Below are positions 1 through 6,658 of a DNA stretch of 7,036 nt, one piece after another; within the stretch, counting starts at the first letter, position 1; each line of letters begins with the position of its first letter. The stretch comes from Alphaproteobacteria bacterium (GTDB lineage: Bacteria; Pseudomonadota; Alphaproteobacteria; UBA6615): positions 1 to 7,036 of the forward strand of contig JAQWSA010000117.1 in the NCBI GenBank assembly GCA_029243445.1, read 5' to 3'. The position numbers and the translations under genes are program-made. A model generated the notes under the pieces. It saw only the letters and a list, made by a program, of their open reading frames with translations. It was not told the DNA's origin and ran no database searches.

Positions 1-88
1 TATAACAAAGATCATTAAAAATGCTGGACATCTAGCGGAACTAGATCAACCACATGAAGTAGCCGAAGCTATTCATTCTTTTATGTAG
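1..88 (+). CDS. C-terminal fragment of a probable alpha/beta hydrolase (5' end outside window)
   Basis: The frame that starts at base 2 is open from the window edge to a TAG at 86-88 and encodes about 28 residues. The fragment contains N-A-G-H followed by a hydrophobic/acidic stretch with L-D-Q-P and a final helix ending in H-S-F-M. A Gly-His pair followed by a proline and a closing amphipathic helix is the usual end of alpha/beta-fold hydrolases, where this His is the catalytic-triad base; here it is the codon at 29-31. The role (esterase, lactonase, C-C hydrolase or other) cannot be told from this tail. It runs in the same direction as the SDR gene 192 bp downstream, so it may belong to the same catabolic cluster but probably not the same tightly spaced operon. 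The family call rests on a short motif only. Confidence 0.6.
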   Translation, partial: ITKIIKNAGHLAELDQPHEVAEAIHSFM

Positions 89-280
89 CTAAGTTATCAA
101 TTGAAACTTAAAAATAAAAGTTAACCATGTATATATATTAAATCTTAGCAATCAATCATTACTCTTTGAAACTAAAATCACTTCATTGCTCCCAGAGTTT
201 GGATAATACTGCGTAGTCAGGATATTATTTAGGTGAATGAATAGCCAGTTTTAAAATATAATCTTAGTAAAGGAAAACTT
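89..280. other. 192-bp intergenic region upstream of the SDR gene
   Basis: This is the longest non-coding stretch in the window. It is very AT-rich and I see no RNA gene, strong hairpin terminator or clear operator. Several -10-like hexamers occur (GATAAT at 202-207, TATTAT at 223-228, TATAAT at 257-262), but none has a convincing -35 at 16-18 bp, so no promoter is called. The spacing suggests that transcription of the SDR-amidase pair starts here. An AAAGGA Shine-Dalgarno at 269-274 lies 6 bp before the SDR start codon. Confidence 0.35.
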
Positions 281-1036
281 ATGAGTTTGCTCAAGCAAGT
301 AGCATTCGTAACTGGTGCCTCAGGTGGGATAGGTAGCGCCATAATTGAAAGGTTTATTCTTGAAGGAGCTATAGTTATAGCCGCAGATATAGATACCGAT
401 CGCTTAAAAAAATTAGAAATAAAGCATAATAATAAAAATGACATTCTAACCACAGTTTCACTTGATGTATCAAATTATGAAAATGTGAAAAACACTATTG
501 ATCAAGTAATAGAGAGATTTAAAAAAATAGACATCTTAATAAATAATGCTGGGTTTTCTCCCAAAAAAAAGAACTGGCTAGATTGTGATATTGAGGAATG
601 GCATAATGTTTTAGATGTTAACCTTAGTGGGGAGTTTTATTGCGCCCGATGTGTAGCCCCACAAATGATAAAACAAAAAAGCGGACGGATAGTTAATTTA
701 TCATCCTCAGCATGGCGACACGGTGGAGTAGATGGAGGTGGCGGTGTTCCCTATACATCATCAAAAGCTGGAGTTATAGGACTCACTAGATCTCTAGCTA
801 AGTCACTTGGAATATACGGTATTACAGTGAATGCTATTGCCCCTGGACCAACACACAGTCCTATGACAGAGAGCTGGCTCCCTGAGAAGGAAGACAAACT
901 TAGTAACTCAATTCCACTTGGACGTGTTGGTGAACCTAAAGACATAGCAAACGCAGCTCTATTCTTGGCCTCTGATCAAGCTTCATTTATTACTGGTCAA
1001 TGCATAGACGTTAACGGAGGATTAACCTTTAGTTAA
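281..1036 (+). CDS. SDR family NAD(P)-dependent oxidoreductase (FabG-like, classical)
   Basis: A 251-residue classical short-chain dehydrogenase/reductase, full length for the family and probably cytosolic. Visible motifs are the TGASGGIG nucleotide-binding loop (residues 11-18), an acidic D36 at the end of beta-2 that favours NAD(H) over NADP(H), L-D-V at 61-63, NNAG at 88-91, and the tetrad N114, S142, Y158, K162 (Y-T-S-S-K). A P-G pair at 188-189 and the C-terminal D-V-N-G-G are also present. The segment between the catalytic Ser and Tyr is glycine-rich (four Gly at 152-155) and about three residues longer than in E. coli FabG. The start at 281 has a good AAAGGA site and places the Rossmann motif correctly. 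The amidase gene begins 20 bp after the stop, so the two are likely one operon. In this setting it more likely oxidises or reduces a hydroxy/keto catabolic intermediate than acts in fatty-acid synthesis. The substrate is unknown. Confidence 0.93.
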   Translation: MSLLKQVAFVTGASGGIGSAIIERFILEGAIVIAADIDTDRLKKLEIKHNNKNDILTTVSLDVSNYENVKNTIDQVIERFKKIDILINNAGFSPKKKNWLDCDIEEWHNVLDVNLSGEFYCARCVAPQMIKQKSGRIVNLSSSAWRHGGVDGGGGVPYTSSKAGVIGLTRSLAKSLGIYGITVNAIAPGPTHSPMTESWLPEKEDKLSNSIPLGRVGEPKDIANAALFLASDQASFITGQCIDVNGGLTFS

Positions 1037-1056
1037 ATTTAATAAAGGATATAAAA

Positions 1057-2475
1057 ATGAGAAAGCCAAATTTAGATAATATCTCATTAGAAAAGATCTG
1101 TAATGAATTAAGAAATAAAAACATAAAAGCATTAGATTTAGCTGATTGGGCAATAGATAATCATGAAAAGTATGGAAGTCATTTAAACGCCTATAAAACA
1201 TGGGATGAAGAAAAATTAAAGACCCAAGCAATAGCCGCGGATGCTGTATTTAATGCGGGGATAGATTTAGGCCCATTACAGGGCATTCCTATTTCTATAA
1301 AAGATCTTTTCGGCGTATCAAACTATCCAACTTATGCGGGATGCCCCCGTCAACTTCCAATAAAATGGCAGACACAAGGACCCGTAGTAAACTCCATAAG
1401 AAACCAAATGGCAGTAATATCAGGTAAGAGTCATACAGTACAATTCGCGTTTGGTGGTATGGGATTTAATCAACATTGGGGAGCTCCACGAAACCCGTGG
1501 GACTCTAGCGATCATAGATCCCCTGGTGGTTCGAGCTCCGGTGCAGGAGTAAGTTTAGGAGAACGATCAGCCATGTTAGCAATTGGTAGTGACACAGCAG
1601 GATCCGTGCGAATTCCAGCCTCAATGACCGGAAATGTAGGTATGAGACCTACAGCAGGTCGCTGGTCTACAAAAGGGATAGTTCCACTTAGTTCTCCTTT
1701 AGATACAGCAGGTCCTTTGACGCGCACAGTAGCAGACTTAGCCATTACATTTAGCTCTATTGATCCTTTAATACACGAACAATCACTATCATTCATATCA
1801 CGGCTAAGAAGCGCTTCTCTGTCCGATTTTAATATTGGTGTCTGTGATTGGTATTTTGATGATTGTGAACCAGGGATATCCGAAGGGGTTAAAAAAGCGA
1901 TTGATGAGTTAGCAACACAAGGTCTTAGAATATCATCGATAAACTTACCCCATTTAGATGAAGTAACAACAATGTTCTCAAAAGGTGGGCTTCACATAGG
2001 TGAATTTACAAATTTTATGAATACTGAAATGTCTGACTTTCGTAAAGATCTAGATCCAACAGTAGCTATACGTATTAAAGAAGCTACAAATTTTCCAGCT
2101 AGTGAACACATAAACCGGATTAAAGAGGTAGAACGAATGTCCACAGAGGCTAACGCTGCCTTCGGAGGTTTTCATGCCATAGTTGGACCCACTTTACCGA
2201 TGACCCCTCCTAAAATGTCAGATATATTAGATCCCGAGGTTCACCTTAAAGCTAATTTCTTCTGTGTACGAAATACTAATACCGTAAGCCTTCTTAAGCT
2301 TTGTGCAATTACAATTCCTGTATCACTGGACGATTCTAATATGCCGGTTGGTTTACAAATAATATGTCCAAGCGGCAAAGAGGAAATTGCTATAGCTATA
2401 GCATTGGCCTTCGAGGAAACGCTAGGCACTTCAAGGCAGCGTATAGGGATTCCACCAATGTGTGTTTCTAACTAA
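1057..2475 (+). CDS. Amidase signature (AS) family amidohydrolase
   Basis: A 472-residue amidase-signature enzyme, normal length. It hydrolyses a C-N amide bond through a Ser-cisSer-Lys triad. The triad is visible: K82 in I-S-I-K-D, cis-Ser S159 in the G-G-S-S-S-G motif (157-162), and nucleophile S183 in D-T-A-G-S-V-R-I-P-A-S. The 24-residue spacing from S159 to S183 matches characterised members such as FAAH and malonamidase E2. No signal peptide is seen, so it should be cytosolic. It resembles the GatA/AtzE-like branch, but no GatB or GatC partner is present here, so a stand-alone catabolic amidase (amide, carbamate, half-amide or ureido substrate) is more likely than tRNA amidotransferase. 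The start has AAAGGA at 1044-1049. It lies 20 bp after the SDR gene, and its last 4 bp overlap the end of the convergent NodB-fold gene. Substrate not determinable. Confidence 0.93.
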   Translation: MRKPNLDNISLEKICNELRNKNIKALDLADWAIDNHEKYGSHLNAYKTWDEEKLKTQAIAADAVFNAGIDLGPLQGIPISIKDLFGVSNYPTYAGCPRQLPIKWQTQGPVVNSIRNQMAVISGKSHTVQFAFGGMGFNQHWGAPRNPWDSSDHRSPGGSSSGAGVSLGERSAMLAIGSDTAGSVRIPASMTGNVGMRPTAGRWSTKGIVPLSSPLDTAGPLTRTVADLAITFSSIDPLIHEQSLSFISRLRSASLSDFNIGVCDWYFDDCEPGISEGVKKAIDELATQGLRISSINLPHLDEVTTMFSKGGLHIGEFTNFMNTEMSDFRKDLDPTVAIRIKEATNFPASEHINRIKEVERMSTEANAAFGGFHAIVGPTLPMTPPKMSDILDPEVHLKANFFCVRNTNTVSLLKLCAITIPVSLDDSNMPVGLQIICPSGKEEIAIAIALAFEETLGTSRQRIGIPPMCVSN

Positions 2476-3308
2476 TAACCTAGCTCAGATCTAGCTTCTA
2501 TAGCGGCATTCTCCATTGTCATAAATTCTGCACCTTCAGCTATTAAACGATCAATTAAACCCTCTAGAGCTAACATACGAAATCCTCTTCCAATAACATA
2601 AGGATGCATTGTGTAGGTTAAAATACCCCAATTTACTGATTTTTTCATATACAAGAACTCATCATACCAACTATCCATTACTTGACGAGCAGAATTCAGA
2701 CCCGGCATTAGAAAATCAGGTGTACGAAAAAACTCGAAATGAGGATGATCATCAAGAGACCAACTTATAGGTAATTCAACCAAAGACGTCTCTTCACCAT
2801 ATTGATAACGTTCACCCAAAGAAAATGTATCACCACGCCGGGCTCTATATGGAATATAATCTGACCCCATGAGACTGCTATCATATATAAAATCATGTTT
2901 TATCAATAAATCTATAGTAGATTCACTTAAATCCCATGAAGGAGAACGATAACCCCTTGCCTTCTTGCCTGATATTCTTTCTATAGCAAGATTAGCACGC
3001 ACCATATCGTTCTCTTCTTCCTCTCGCGTTTGATTTGCAGGTGGAATATGAGACCAACTATGATGTGCAATTTCATGTCCTCCCTCTAGAACTTCTTCAC
3101 ATTCATGGGGATGACTTTCAATAGTGAACCCCGGAACAAACCATGTTGAATTTAGAGATCTTTCTTTTAATGTATTTAATATACGTCCAGAAGCTACCTT
3201 ATGACCAAATTCACCTCTTGATAGAGGCGTTTGAGTAGTCATACCACGCGATATGAATCCAGATTGTGTATCAAAGTCGAAAGTTAGACATACGATGTGA
3301 CGAGGCAT
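2472..3308 (-). CDS. NodB-fold hydrolase (polysaccharide deacetylase/cyclic imidase/PuuE-like)
   Basis: A 278-residue protein of the NodB (CE4-related) fold. It reads T-F-D-F-D-T near the N-terminus (putative catalytic/metal D13; D11 nearby), T-W-F-V-P-G (55-60), G-H-E-I-A-H-H-S-W-S-H with metal-binding H83 and H87, G-Y-R-S-P-S-W-D (119-126), Y-D-S-S-L-M (142-147), a W-S-L-D-D segment (183-187), and M-H-P with H235 near the end. This arrangement resembles my recollection of the small cytosolic-type subgroup that includes Helicobacter HP0310 (PgdA), PuuE allantoinases and Pseudomonas cyclic imidase. There is no signal peptide or membrane anchor, which argues against a secreted cell-wall deacetylase and for a small-molecule C-N substrate such as an imide, ureide or N-acyl compound. 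It is the only minus-strand gene inside the cluster, divergent from the Gfo/Idh/MocA gene and convergent with the amidase. An AAGGAG site supports the start. Confidence 0.88.
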   Translation of the reverse strand: MPRHIVCLTFDFDTQSGFISRGMTTQTPLSRGEFGHKVASGRILNTLKERSLNSTWFVPGFTIESHPHECEEVLEGGHEIAHHSWSHIPPANQTREEEENDMVRANLAIERISGKKARGYRSPSWDLSESTIDLLIKHDFIYDSSLMGSDYIPYRARRGDTFSLGERYQYGEETSLVELPISWSLDDHPHFEFFRTPDFLMPGLNSARQVMDSWYDEFLYMKKSVNWGILTYTMHPYVIGRGFRMLALEGLIDRLIAEGAEFMTMENAAIEARSELGY

Positions 3309-3404
3309 AATAAACTCCTTAATATTATTTTCTTATTGGTATCGCAAAATCAGTGTCGAGTGTAGTAAATCATTAAATTAGTTCTACGTTTCTATGAGGT
3401 AAAG
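3309..3404. promoter_or_regulatory. Shared divergent control region between NodB-fold and Gfo/Idh/MocA genes
   Basis: These 96 bp are the only divergent junction in the window, so they should carry the minus-strand promoter and probably a plus-strand one. An 8-bp palindrome TAATATTA (3320-3327) adjoins the minus-strand ribosome site. A short direct repeat AGTGT occurs at 3352-3356 and 3359-3363 with a 7-bp period. Neither is strong enough to call an operator, and I could not assign a well-spaced -35/-10 pair on either strand. GAGGT at 3396-3400 is the ribosome site for the plus-strand gene. The role is inferred from gene arrangement. Confidence 0.4.
3315..3320 (-). promoter_or_regulatory. Strong Shine-Dalgarno of the NodB-fold gene
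   Basis: The minus strand reads AAGGAG six bases before the ATG at 3308-3306. It is the closest match to the consensus ribosome binding site in the window and fixes the start of this gene. Confidence 0.75.
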
Positions 3405-4565
3405 ATGTCTATAAAAAATCTAGGTATTATTCTTCACGGTGCAACGGGGAGAATTACTTCTACCCAACATCTCAGCAACGCACTAATACCTATACTCGAA
3501 GAAGGTGGATTAAATATAAATAATAATATCGTGGTGCCCAAAATACTCCTAGTTGGTCGTAATGAGAAACGTTTAAAAGAGATTGCTAAAAATAATAATA
3601 ATTTAAATTGGACTACTGACCTTGATAGTGCATTAACTGATAAATCATACTCTATTTTTTTTTATGTCGCCGCCACCGGCCAACGTTTTGATACGTTAAG
3701 CAAAGCAATAAATTCTGGTAAGCACATATATACCGAAAAACCAGTGGCTTCAAAAGTATCAGATGGATTAAAATTACTTAATCAGGCCAGAGCTGCAAAC
3801 ATCAAACATGGTGCCGTCGAAGACAAATTATATCTTCCAGGTTTTAAAAAATTAGCAAATCTTATAGAAACTGGATTTATTGGTCGTATTTGTAGTTTCC
3901 GTTTAGAATTTGGATGGTGGGTATTTGACGGCAAGTTTGCGCCATCTCAGCGTCCAAGCTGGAATTATAAAAAGAACACAGGTGGAGGTATATTATCTGA
4001 TATGCATCCTCACTGGAGGTATGTAATTGAAAACATGCTGGGACCAATACGCCATATATCTAGCTCAGCCTGGACCTCTCAACCTGAAAGGATTGACGAA
4101 AAGGGTAATCAGTTTCTTGTGGATGTTGAGGATAGCTCAACAACTCTAGTTGAACTAGAAAATGGTGCACATGGATCCATTTTAAGTTCATGGGCAACAA
4201 GGGTTCGGAGAGACGACCTTGTAACCTTTCAAGTAGACGGGACTGAAGCATCAGCTATCGCTGGGCTAAGACGTTGCTGGGTACAATCAGAATCAGAAAC
4301 ACCAAAGATAACAGGATTTGACCTAGGCAGACATGCTAATGAAGGAAAAGACGGTATGGATTATCTTCTGGACTGGAAAGAAGTCTACGATTCGTCACCA
4401 TATATCAACCCTTATAGGGTTGGTTGGGAAGGTTTTATTCGAAATGTCGTAGCCGACATTCCATTTAAATCAGATCTAGGTGAAGGCATAAGAGACTTAC
4501 AACTGGCAGAAGCTAGTTTTAAGAGTGCAAAAGAACACGTATGGGTACCTCTAACCAGAATTTAA
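3405..4565 (+). CDS. Gfo/Idh/MocA family oxidoreductase, long-insert subgroup
   Basis: A 386-residue NAD(P)-dependent dehydrogenase of the Gfo/Idh/MocA family, which oxidises or reduces sugar- or polyol-like hydroxyl groups. The N-terminal Rossmann part has an H-G-A-T-G-R-I loop (11-17) in place of the usual G-x-G-x-x-G. A long segment follows before beta-2 (L-V-G-R-N, 49-53). The family hallmark E-K-P is at 111-113 (catalytic K112). The C-terminal domain has E-D-K-L-Y-L-P-G (139-146), F-G-W-W-V-F-D-G (169-176) and a G-G-G-I-L-S-D-M-H-P-H-W stretch (193-204), whose D199 and H201 sit where this family places active-site residues. From memory, a proteobacterial/actinobacterial subgroup shares this long N-terminus and the R-R-D-D-L-V-T-F-Q-V-D-G-T block (268-280). 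No signal peptide. Length is typical. Its divergent neighbour and the downstream C45 gene suggest a catabolic redox step. Exact substrate unknown. Confidence 0.9.
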   Translation: MSIKNLGIILHGATGRITSTQHLSNALIPILEEGGLNINNNIVVPKILLVGRNEKRLKEIAKNNNNLNWTTDLDSALTDKSYSIFFYVAATGQRFDTLSKAINSGKHIYTEKPVASKVSDGLKLLNQARAANIKHGAVEDKLYLPGFKKLANLIETGFIGRICSFRLEFGWWVFDGKFAPSQRPSWNYKKNTGGGILSDMHPHWRYVIENMLGPIRHISSSAWTSQPERIDEKGNQFLVDVEDSSTTLVELENGAHGSILSSWATRVRRDDLVTFQVDGTEASAIAGLRRCWVQSESETPKITGFDLGRHANEGKDGMDYLLDWKEVYDSSPYINPYRVGWEGFIRNVVADIPFKSDLGEGIRDLQLAEASFKSAKEHVWVPLTRI

Positions 4566-4589
4566 ATAACTAGATGACTATGTTATAAT
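4561..4589 (+). promoter_or_regulatory. Candidate sigma70-type promoter upstream of the C45 gene
   Basis: TTTAAA (4561-4566, four of six matches to the -35 consensus) lies 17 bp before a perfect TATAAT (4584-4589), 36 bp ahead of the C45 start codon. The -35 overlaps the stop codon of the preceding gene. It could give the C45-lyase pair its own transcript. AT-rich DNA makes such matches common, so confidence is moderate to low. Confidence 0.4.
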
Positions 4590-4625
4590 TTCTCTAAACA
4601 ATATATTAATGTATGAAAGAATAAT

Positions 4626-5741
4626 ATGACTACTTTTCCAATCCTAGATCTCGGCGATGATCCATTCGAGCGAGGCCTTATCCATGGACGTGAACTGGAA
4701 ACAAAAATTAGTAAAAATATTAACACCTATATTAATCGCTTTGCAGCGAGCGGTCTTGATCAAGACTCTGCTCGCAAAGAAGGCGAATCTTGGATCGACA
4801 TTATAGCAATGCATAACTTTGAATATTCAGAAGAAATGAGAGGCATATCTAAAGGAGCCAACATAGCTCTGGGTGATATTGCAATGCTTAATGCGCGTTA
4901 TGAAATTACCTTCGGATTATTTGGAAAAGATGCTAGATTTAAAGATAATAACAAGGTAGCTGACGAAGCTGACGGTTGTTCAACTTTTGGAATCTTACCT
5001 GAGGCAACTAAAAGCGGTCATACTATTATTGGTCAGAACTGGGATTGGCTTGCAGGAATACATGGATCTTGTGCAGTTCTTAAAATTTCTCGATCAAATG
5101 GAACCAACTTAATTTGTTTTACCGAGGCAGGTATAGTTGGTGGCAAAATGGGTGTAAACGAATACGGGATAGGTCTCGTCGAAAACGGTCTGGTTTCTGA
5201 TCATGACGGCATAAATGAATATGAGAAACCATTTCATATGCGTTGTAGGGAAATACTAGATGCACAAACCTATGAAATGGCTCTAAATCCTGTAATTTCC
5301 TCAAGAAGAGTTTGTTCTGCTAATTTTATGATAGGACATGCTGATGGTGAAATTATTGACTTGGAAACAAGCCCTAATAATGTTTCTTATCACTACCCGT
5401 CAGAGGGATTAATTACTCATTCGAACCATTTCGAAGATGCCCGTCATGGACCATCACAAATGGAAAAAATTTCTTCTAGCACACTTTATCGAGCTAATAG
5501 ATTAGATAGGTTATTGCGAAAAAATATAGGGAATTTGGATATAGAAAAATGCCAAGAGGCTTTAGCTGATCATTTTGGGCTCCCTAACGCCATATGTAGA
5601 CATCCTGACAAAAATATTTCTAAGGCTAAACAAACTATGACGAATGCTGCATTTGTAATTGATTTAAATTTAAGGGAAATGAACGTTGCTAATGGTCCTC
5701 CCTGTTCAAATTCATTTATAAGTTGTTCGTTAGAAATGTAA
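4626..5741 (+). CDS. C45 family autoproteolytic acyltransferase/hydrolase (AAT-like Ntn hydrolase)
   Basis: A 371-residue protein of peptidase family C45, related to fungal acyl-CoA:6-aminopenicillanic acid acyltransferase. These proenzymes cleave themselves at a Gly-Cys bond, and the freed N-terminal Cys becomes the nucleophile. The site is visible as D-G-C-S-T-F, with predicted cleavage between G117 and C118, giving an alpha chain of about 117 and a beta chain of about 254 residues. Other family marks are P-F-E-R-G-L-I-H-G (13-21), the G-Q-N-W-D-W block (136-141), F-T-E-A-G-I-V-G-G-K-M-G-V-N (165-178) and T-H-S-N-H-F (264-269). No signal peptide, so it is presumably cytosolic. Bacterial members are mostly uncharacterised; amide (N-acyl) hydrolysis or acyl transfer is expected. 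The Shine-Dalgarno is weak (GAAAGA, 4615-4620). The lyase gene follows after 50 bp. It probably supplies a second or third C-N-bond step in the cluster. Confidence 0.9.
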   Translation: MTTFPILDLGDDPFERGLIHGRELETKISKNINTYINRFAASGLDQDSARKEGESWIDIIAMHNFEYSEEMRGISKGANIALGDIAMLNARYEITFGLFGKDARFKDNNKVADEADGCSTFGILPEATKSGHTIIGQNWDWLAGIHGSCAVLKISRSNGTNLICFTEAGIVGGKMGVNEYGIGLVENGLVSDHDGINEYEKPFHMRCREILDAQTYEMALNPVISSRRVCSANFMIGHADGEIIDLETSPNNVSYHYPSEGLITHSNHFEDARHGPSQMEKISSSTLYRANRLDRLLRKNIGNLDIEKCQEALADHFGLPNAICRHPDKNISKAKQTMTNAAFVIDLNLREMNVANGPPCSNSFISCSLEM

Positions 5742-5791
5742 TTATTAAGTCATATGATAAAGAGCTAAACATCAAAGAAAGATAAATAAAA

Positions 5792-6658
5792 ATGCGCTGG
5801 ACTAACCGCCGTGAAAAATTCCGTAAACTATTATTAGAAAGTTCATGTGTTCATCCAGGCTCAGTGTACGATCCCATTTCCGCCAGGATAGCCGAGGATC
5901 TGGGTTTTGAAACTGGTATGTTTGCTGGCTCAATCGCTTCAATGACAGTTCTAGGTGCACCAGATATTGTTATGTTAACATTGACTGAATTTGCTGACCA
6001 AACACATAGAATATGTAGGGCTGGTGATTTACCTCTAATAGTTGATGCGGATCATGGCTATGGAAACGCTTTGAATGTGATGCGAACCGTAGAAGCACTA
6101 GAAAATGCCGGAGTCTCTGCCCTTACAATAGAAGATACCGAACTTCCACCAGCGCACGGTAGAGGTAATAGCCGACGTCTTATAACAATTGATGAAGGTA
6201 CAGGAAAAATGAAAGCTGCACTAGAAGCTCGCTTTGACCCAAACCTGGTTATAATGGGACGTACCAGTGCGCCAGCAATAACTGGCATTGAAGATGCAAT
6301 TTCCAGAGCTATAGCCTACGAAAATGCTGGTGTAGATGTAATGTTTTTCGCCGGCATGAAAACCAAAGCAGAACTTGATGCTGTATCGGAACAAATAGAT
6401 ATACCAATAATGCTTGGAGGTGCTACTGATGAACTTTCTGATAGAGAATACCTTGCCAGCAAGAATGTTAAAATAGCATTACAAGGACATATTCCATTTT
6501 CGGCAAGTGTGGGTGCGGTATTCGAAACACTCAAAGCACTAAGAGAAGGTATTAGTCCTAAGGATATCTCTCATTCAGGATCAAACAAAATTATGTCAAA
6601 AGTTTTACGTAATGATAAGTACGATTATTGGACCACTAAATATCTAGGTGATATTTAA
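5792..6658 (+). CDS. Isocitrate lyase/PEP mutase superfamily enzyme (oxaloacetate decarboxylase-like)
   Basis: A 288-residue (beta/alpha)8-barrel enzyme of the ICL/PEP mutase superfamily, which uses Mg2+ to stabilise an enolate while acting on 2-oxoacids or 2-hydroxyacids. Marks are S-V-Y-D-P-I-S-A-R (24-32), A-G-S-I-A-S with S47, the metal/substrate motif D-A-D-H-G-Y-G-N (85-92), T-I-E-D-T (112-116), G-R-T-S-A (156-160) and Q-G-H (231-233). It lacks the K-K-C-G-H catalytic loop of isocitrate and methylisocitrate lyases. The DADHGYGN form and the whole N-terminus resemble the Pseudomonas PA4872 oxaloacetate decarboxylase group. The region that carries a catalytic Tyr in PA4872 (near residue 212) reads G-G-A-T-D here, so the reaction may differ. 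The start is supported by N-terminal similarity, although the ribosome site (AAAGA-type) is weak. Last gene of the plus-strand block, 14 bp from the convergent fhs. It probably makes pyruvate or a similar oxoacid. Confidence 0.88.
   Translation: MRWTNRREKFRKLLLESSCVHPGSVYDPISARIAEDLGFETGMFAGSIASMTVLGAPDIVMLTLTEFADQTHRICRAGDLPLIVDADHGYGNALNVMRTVEALENAGVSALTIEDTELPPAHGRGNSRRLITIDEGTGKMKAALEARFDPNLVIMGRTSAPAITGIEDAISRAIAYENAGVDVMFFAGMKTKAELDAVSEQIDIPIMLGGATDELSDREYLASKNVKIALQGHIPFSASVGAVFETLKALREGISPKDISHSGSNKIMSKVLRNDKYDYWTTKYLGDI

Noticed and set aside
104..117. AT-only inverted repeat (AACTT...AAGTT type) after the alpha/beta hydrolase stop, considered as a terminator
   Set aside because: The stem is about five weak base pairs with no GC core and no clean T-tract. 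Not supportable as a terminator.
563..570. Run of eight A in the SDR gene, a possible slippage site
   Set aside because: The frame reads P-K-K-K-N through it and all downstream SDR motifs are in frame, so there is no frameshift.
1512..1796. 94-residue minus-strand reading frame inside the amidase gene
   Set aside because: It lies wholly antisense to the catalytic core of a well-supported gene and shows no recognisable motif or ribosome site. It is a shadow frame.
1057..2475. Amidase as GatA of the tRNA-dependent amidotransferase
   Set aside because: No gatB or gatC is adjacent and the neighbours are catabolic enzymes. The triad alone is shared by the whole amidase-signature family.
3655..3663. 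Run of nine T inside the Gfo/Idh/MocA gene
   Set aside because: It encodes I-F-F-Y in frame, and the E-K-P motif follows at the expected place. No sign of a broken gene.
4613..4624. Mini-ORF ATG-AAA-GAA-TAA ending one base before the C45 start codon
   Set aside because: It could suggest translational coupling, but it has no ribosome site of its own and short ATG-stop pairs are common by chance in AT-rich spacers.
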